Positions 58,483 to 64,000 of a stretch of DNA of 64,000 nucleotides are shown one piece after another. The notes under the pieces are model-generated. The model searched no databases. It was not told the DNA's origin and saw nothing but the letters and a program-made list of their open reading frames with translations. Within the stretch, counting starts at the first letter, position 1, and each line of letters opens with the position of its first letter. The position numbers and the translations under genes are program-made. Source of the stretch: Cavia porcellus (taxonomy: Eukaryota > Chordata > Mammalia > Rodentia > Caviidae); the NCBI RefSeq assembly GCF_034190915.1, contig NW_026947485.1, positions 38,019,519 to 38,083,518 on the forward strand. Direction: 5' to 3'.

Positions 58483-61400
58483 CCTCTGGGAGCCATCTGG
58501 CTGAGCACTAGTCCCCTGGGTGTCCACACACATCTACACAAGTGCCCCTACCCGGTGCTGTGCCACATTCAGCCATCTTAGTTTCACACAGACCACACTG
58601 ACTGTGTTTCTGCCCAACGGTCCCTGTGGCCTCACGATGTGGGCTCCTTGAGGAACTACACATCCATGATCCTGTCTTTCATGGTTTTTGTCCTTCTTCC
58701 TTTCAGTCTTCTGAAAATTCTCTTGGAAACATCTGTCTCTGATTCTTCCACCACCTTCCTGAGTCACCTTCTTTAATCTTGTGCCCTCACACGTGCCTCC
58801 ACACTGCCCACACCATGCCCTCACACACGTGTCACCGGCAAGCTGACCCGCTGCTGGGCCTAAAGCTCCATCTTCCAGGGGCCCATCCATCCCACCCTCT
58901 CTCCTTTTCCTCTGCCTACCTCAGCCTCATCCCTTCCTGAGCTCTCTTCAGTCGGGGCTCCCCTCCCCTCTGCAGCGGCCTTCCCTTGCCCTGGACAGTG
59001 GCCAGCTCCCAGGCCAACCCTGTGCTCTCTCTTGCTCTGTGCCCTGCCATCTCTCTCTGCCTCACTCCTCCACTCCAGTCCTCAGCCTGCACCCAGGTCC
59101 ATGGTGCTGCCCTGCCCTCGCTGACCTTCACAGGAAACCCCCACTCAGCCCTCAGCCTTCCAGGTGCCTCACTGTTCCTGGACTCCCAGTCGCCCTCAAC
59201 CTGCTCTCACACTCAGGAGTCTCATGCTTCCATCTCCCCCCACTCACAGGCATCTCCTAGTCCCCTCCATCTCTGCCCCCGCCTCCATTCTCCTCCTTCC
59301 ACCAGTGATTCTCACCCGAGGACCCACGACCCCCAGGAGGCCTGTCAGAACCATGTTCTGGCTGCATTTGCTGCTGTTCCTGCTGTCTGTGAGCAGAACA
59401 CTGCTCCCCTCCCATGTCCTGATAGGCCTCCCTGGGGCCGTGCCCAAGCCCCCCAAGGTGGAACCCCCCCTCCCCCATCCTGGGGAAGAATCACTGCAGT
59501 GGATGCCACCTGTGCTCCCTGGCCTCACCCTCCCACTTCAGGCCTCCAGCTTTCCAGTGGTGGCCACCTGACATCCTCACTGGATGATCTCCGTATGTTC
59601 TCTCTGATGCAGACCTTGCACTCTCATCCCTGGAGCCTCTCCCTGTTTACTACTCAGTACAAGAACTGACCAACCCACTACACCTGAAAGTTGTTCTTCC
59701 AAAGACCCGCAAACCATGGAAGCGCTCTTCAGCCTGGGAACCATGAAAACAATGCAGCGCCTGTGCCTGTGTTTGTTCCAAGTGGTCTTCTGGGAGATTA
59801 GTATTGTCCCTTTTTCTTCTCTTCCTTCATTGCTCCTCCCATTTGTGATTCCTGCAGAGGTGTCCCTAAGGAAGGGCTCTTTGACCCTCCGATCTTTCCT
59901 CCTCCCTTACAAACCAGCATTTTGGCCTTCCCTTTCCTTCTACCTCCCTTCCGTTATTCTCTTTCCTCTTAGGAGCGAAAGAGGTCCTGTGGTCTTCCCA
60001 ACTTGACTCTTCACTTTGCACACTAGACATGGCATGTTCCACCAACTCAGTTCCATAAAGTGCCTTCTCAATGCCTGGAACTAGGCTCATAGCCCCACCT
60101 CGATCTCCTATTTCCCAGGGTACCCACTGCCCGCCCTGACCCGAATCCTGTCCCAGACCCCATCCTAGCCACCCACCCTGCCCCATCGGATCCGTGGTAA
60201 AGAGCCTGGCCTAAAGTTTACACCTTGTAAGAACCCGCAAGTCTGTAGAGCCATGCCTTTCTCCTCCTCCACAGGCGTCCACCCCTTTTCTGCACTGCCC
60301 TTTCCTTCCCCTTCCCATGCTGAGCCTCGCACCCTAATGAACGCCCTAATGCTGATTCCCACTCTGGTGCCACCCTCCTCCCAGCTCCCCTGTTGGCCTC
60401 CAGCCTGTGTGCCCCCCACGGCACTCTCTGCTCTCCTTCCTTCCTGGCTGCCTCCTGCCACCCTGTCTGCCTTCCATAGGGGACTGCCCCTTGCCCCGTG
60501 TCTTCCTCTCATACCCACATCTTTCTGCTGCCTGTCCTTTTGCCACACGCTCCTTCTCACTCACCCATTGGCCTAGAGATGCCTCTCTGCCTCCTCTCCA
60601 GGGCCTTACTTCCCTCAACTACCTGAAGGCCGCCACGTCTTCACATTTGTGTGCCTCTGTTCTCCATGGGCTCTGTTCTCTAGCTGTGCCCGCTCTCTGC
60701 TCAAACTCTTTCTGGCCCTGTCCCAGCCTCACTTCTGTACCCATTCTTGGCCACTGGCTGGATCTTTCCCAGGCCCTCAGTTTCACATTTAGGACAACTT
60801 TTCCTTCATCTTTGTCCTGCCAGCCTTCTTCTTTTCTCTTCCCTTCCCATCAAACAAGCGGGCAGGAACCCTGCAGCCACTCCCACTCCCACACTCCTGC
60901 TCTTCTTTCTCCCCTCTGCTACTTGCATTTGCTCCGAGGCATGCTTCATATGTGAAGTGCATGCTGCCCACTGCACTCACAGGGTTATGGCCTCTGCACA
61001 GTTGTTCCTTGTTATGACTTTTCCATGCGACATTTCTTCTGTGCCTTAAATATGGTAAACATTCCTTTGCCCTCTGCTCCTCCTCTTGATCAAATCTCCC
61101 AAAACAGAAGGCTCCCACCCCTTCCCTACTCCCAGCCTCCTGGGTTTTGGATTACTCCTACCGTGCCCATTTGCTAGGGACCTGCATTCTTACTTTAAAT
61201 GCATACTGATCTACTCAGTGGTTAGGGCTTTGTCCACCCAGCCTTCACGGTGTCCCTTGCAGTGTCTGCTGCACTGGACACTTCTCCCTTTCCGCATGCA
61301 AACACAGCTTCAGTGGCCATTGAGAACTGCCTGTTCCGCACTGGCTTCCCCAGCTGCTCCTCTGCCATTTGCAAGCAGCTCTCTCCATTCCCTTGACACG

Positions 61401-61560
61401 CACCCCTTGACTCATCCCCATGTCCCTGAGCTCTCATGGCAGTTCTATGTGCAAGAGCACTCTCAACCTGTTAACACCACTCAGTTTCCTCTGGCCTGCT
61501 TTCCTCTCCTCTGCTTAAGGAGATGCAGTCACTGTCCCCCATCAGCCATGCTTTCAGCAT
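58483..61560 (+). repeat. Unit 20, near-identical to unit 21
   Basis: It carries the trio alleles (A at 330, C at 480, T at 606, TG at 743-744) plus A at 403 and T at 1117, which are shared only with unit 21. Over the part of unit 21 that is visible I found no difference between them. Confidence 0.95.
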
Positions 61561-64000
61561 CCTCTGGGAGCCATCTGGCTGAGCACTAGTCCCCTGGGTG
61601 TCCACACACATCTACACAAGTGCCCCTACCCGGTGCTGTGCCACATTCAGCCATCTTAGTTTCACACAGACCACACTGACTGTGTTTCTGCCCAACGGTC
61701 CCTGTGGCCTCACGATGTGGGCTCCTTGAGGAACTACACATCCATGATCCTGTCTTTCATGGTTTTTGTCCTTCTTCCTTTCAGTCTTCTGAAAATTCTC
61801 TTGGAAACATCTGTCTCTGATTCTTCCACCACCTTCCTGAGTCACCTTCTTTAATCTTGTGCCCTCACACGTGCCTCCACACTGCCCACACCATGCCCTC
61901 ACACACGTGTCACCGGCAAGCTGACCCGCTGCTGGGCCTAAAGCTCCATCTTCCAGGGGCCCATCCATCCCACCCTCTCTCCTTTTCCTCTGCCTACCTC
62001 AGCCTCATCCCTTCCTGAGCTCTCTTCAGTCGGGGCTCCCCTCCCCTCTGCAGCGGCCTTCCCTTGCCCTGGACAGTGGCCAGCTCCCAGGCCAACCCTG
62101 TGCTCTCTCTTGCTCTGTGCCCTGCCATCTCTCTCTGCCTCACTCCTCCACTCCAGTCCTCAGCCTGCACCCAGGTCCATGGTGCTGCCCTGCCCTCGCT
62201 GACCTTCACAGGAAACCCCCACTCAGCCCTCAGCCTTCCAGGTGCCTCACTGTTCCTGGACTCCCAGTCGCCCTCAACCTGCTCTCACACTCAGGAGTCT
62301 CATGCTTCCATCTCCCCCCACTCACAGGCATCTCCTAGTCCCCTCCATCTCTGCCCCCGCCTCCATTCTCCTCCTTCCACCAGTGATTCTCACCCGAGGA
62401 CCCACGACCCCCAGGAGGCCTGTCAGAACCATGTTCTGGCTGCATTTGCTGCTGTTCCTGCTGTCTGTGAGCAGAACACTGCTCCCCTCCCATGTCCTGA
62501 TAGGCCTCCCTGGGGCCGTGCCCAAGCCCCCCAAGGTGGAACCCCCCCTCCCCCATCCTGGGGAAGAATCACTGCAGTGGATGCCACCTGTGCTCCCTGG
62601 CCTCACCCTCCCACTTCAGGCCTCCAGCTTTCCAGTGGTGGCCACCTGACATCCTCACTGGATGATCTCCGTATGTTCTCTCTGATGCAGACCTTGCACT
62701 CTCATCCCTGGAGCCTCTCCCTGTTTACTACTCAGTACAAGAACTGACCAACCCACTACACCTGAAAGTTGTTCTTCCAAAGACCCGCAAACCATGGAAG
62801 CGCTCTTCAGCCTGGGAACCATGAAAACAATGCAGCGCCTGTGCCTGTGTTTGTTCCAAGTGGTCTTCTGGGAGATTAGTATTGTCCCTTTTTCTTCTCT
62901 TCCTTCATTGCTCCTCCCATTTGTGATTCCTGCAGAGGTGTCCCTAAGGAAGGGCTCTTTGACCCTCCGATCTTTCCTCCTCCCTTACAAACCAGCATTT
63001 TGGCCTTCCCTTTCCTTCTACCTCCCTTCCGTTATTCTCTTTCCTCTTAGGAGCGAAAGAGGTCCTGTGGTCTTCCCAACTTGACTCTTCACTTTGCACA
63101 CTAGACATGGCATGTTCCACCAACTCAGTTCCATAAAGTGCCTTCTCAATGCCTGGAACTAGGCTCATAGCCCCACCTCGATCTCCTATTTCCCAGGGTA
63201 CCCACTGCCCGCCCTGACCCGAATCCTGTCCCAGACCCCATCCTAGCCACCCACCCTGCCCCATCGGATCCGTGGTAAAGAGCCTGGCCTAAAGTTTACA
63301 CCTTGTAAGAACCCGCAAGTCTGTAGAGCCATGCCTTTCTCCTCCTCCACAGGCGTCCACCCCTTTTCTGCACTGCCCTTTCCTTCCCCTTCCCATGCTG
63401 AGCCTCGCACCCTAATGAACGCCCTAATGCTGATTCCCACTCTGGTGCCACCCTCCTCCCAGCTCCCCTGTTGGCCTCCAGCCTGTGTGCCCCCCACGGC
63501 ACTCTCTGCTCTCCTTCCTTCCTGGCTGCCTCCTGCCACCCTGTCTGCCTTCCATAGGGGACTGCCCCTTGCCCCGTGTCTTCCTCTCATACCCACATCT
63601 TTCTGCTGCCTGTCCTTTTGCCACACGCTCCTTCTCACTCACCCATTGGCCTAGAGATGCCTCTCTGCCTCCTCTCCAGGGCCTTACTTCCCTCAACTAC
63701 CTGAAGGCCGCCACGTCTTCACATTTGTGTGCCTCTGTTCTCCATGGGCTCTGTTCTCTAGCTGTGCCCGCTCTCTGCTCAAACTCTTTCTGGCCCTGTC
63801 CCAGCCTCACTTCTGTACCCATTCTTGGCCACTGGCTGGATCTTTCCCAGGCCCTCAGTTTCACATTTAGGACAACTTTTCCTTCATCTTTGTCCTGCCA
63901 GCCTTCTTCTTTTCTCTTCCCTTCCCATCAAACAAGCGGGCAGGAACCCTGCAGCCACTCCCACTCCCACACTCCTGCTCTTCTTTCTCCCCTCTGCTAC
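61561..64000 (+). repeat. Unit 21, cut by the window end (first 2,440 bp)
   Basis: It matches unit 20 at every tracked position, including A at 403 and T at 1117. It stops at unit position 2440 because the window ends, not because the array does. Confidence 0.95.

Larger units (their letters stand above)
1..64000. repeat. Macrosatellite array, 3,078-bp unit, about 20.8 head-to-tail copies
   Basis: The same 3,078-bp sequence repeats without spacers across the whole window. For example, the ATG at 1234 recurs at 4312, 7390, 10468 and so on to 62794, always 3,078 apart. All copies face the same way. Units differ from one another by scattered substitutions only. Both ends of the window lie inside units, so the array continues in both directions. 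I saw no interspersed element (Alu, L1 or other) inserted in any single copy, which fits a recently homogenised array. CpG depletion and the size class suggest a mammalian, probably primate, macrosatellite; the locus and chromosome are not identified. Unit coordinates used in other entries are window coordinates of unit 1; the phase (start of unit) is arbitrary. Confidence 0.97.

Noticed and set aside
1..64000. Identity as DXZ4, D4Z4, RS447 or the TAF11-like array
   Set aside because: D4Z4, RS447 and TAF11-like units have different lengths and carry recognisable ORFs that are absent here. DXZ4 is close in length, but I see no convincing CTCF site, and I cannot confirm a match from memory. A genome search would decide.
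1..64000. CRISPR array, operon or prokaryotic mobile element
   Set aside because: The repeat unit is kilobase-scale with no spacers, there are no prokaryotic genes, and the CpG-depleted composition is vertebrate.

Overview
The whole 64,000-base window is the inside of one tandem array. A single unit of exactly 3,078 bp is repeated head-to-tail about 20.8 times, always in the same orientation. The array enters on the left and leaves on the right without a flank, so it is longer than the window. Every landmark I followed recurs at +3,078 through all units, and I found no unit with a net insertion or deletion. Neighbouring units differ at only a few bases each; by eye I catalogued 54 variable positions in the unit (unit coordinates = window coordinates 1-3078).

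The sequence looks like nuclear DNA of a mammal, probably a primate. CpG is strongly depleted (about 40-45 CpGs per unit by eye in a GC-rich unit), many unit-to-unit differences are CpG to TpG/CpA changes, there is no prokaryotic gene organisation, and the array is a kilobase-scale GC-rich macrosatellite. Which locus it is cannot be told from the sequence. Unit length or content argues against D4Z4 (3.3 kb, DUX4 homeobox ORF), RS447 (4.7 kb, USP17) and the 3.4-kb TAF11-like array; DXZ4 has a similar length, but I see no convincing CTCF site here.

No gene with a recognisable protein, rRNA, tRNA or CRISPR array is present. Long open frames occur on both strands, but they come from extreme strand asymmetry (the + strand is pyrimidine-rich, giving Ser/Pro/Leu-rich frames; the - strand gives Gly/Arg/Glu-rich frames). 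The longest ones have no ATG start. Three ATG-initiated + strand frames per unit (unit positions 871-1089, 1234-1524, 1771-2094) are recorded as low-confidence candidates. Per-unit motifs include two CACGTG E-boxes, AP-1 sites, a G-quadruplex-prone C-run cluster, splice-acceptor-like pyrimidine tracts, and single BamHI, KpnI and SpeI sites.

The most informative content is the pattern of variants. From left to right there are three domains: units 1-2, units 3-14 and units 15-21. Inside units 6-14 two haplotypes, A and B, are arranged with B at every third unit (8, 11, 14), a higher-order period of 9,234 bp. Unit 10 is a B/A recombinant, unit 4 carries a short conversion-like tract, units 6 and 7 look like a fresh tandem duplication, and a rare haplotype spanning the unit 1/unit 2 boundary recurs 46,170 bp away at the unit 16/unit 17 boundary. 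Together these point to ongoing unequal exchange and gene conversion.
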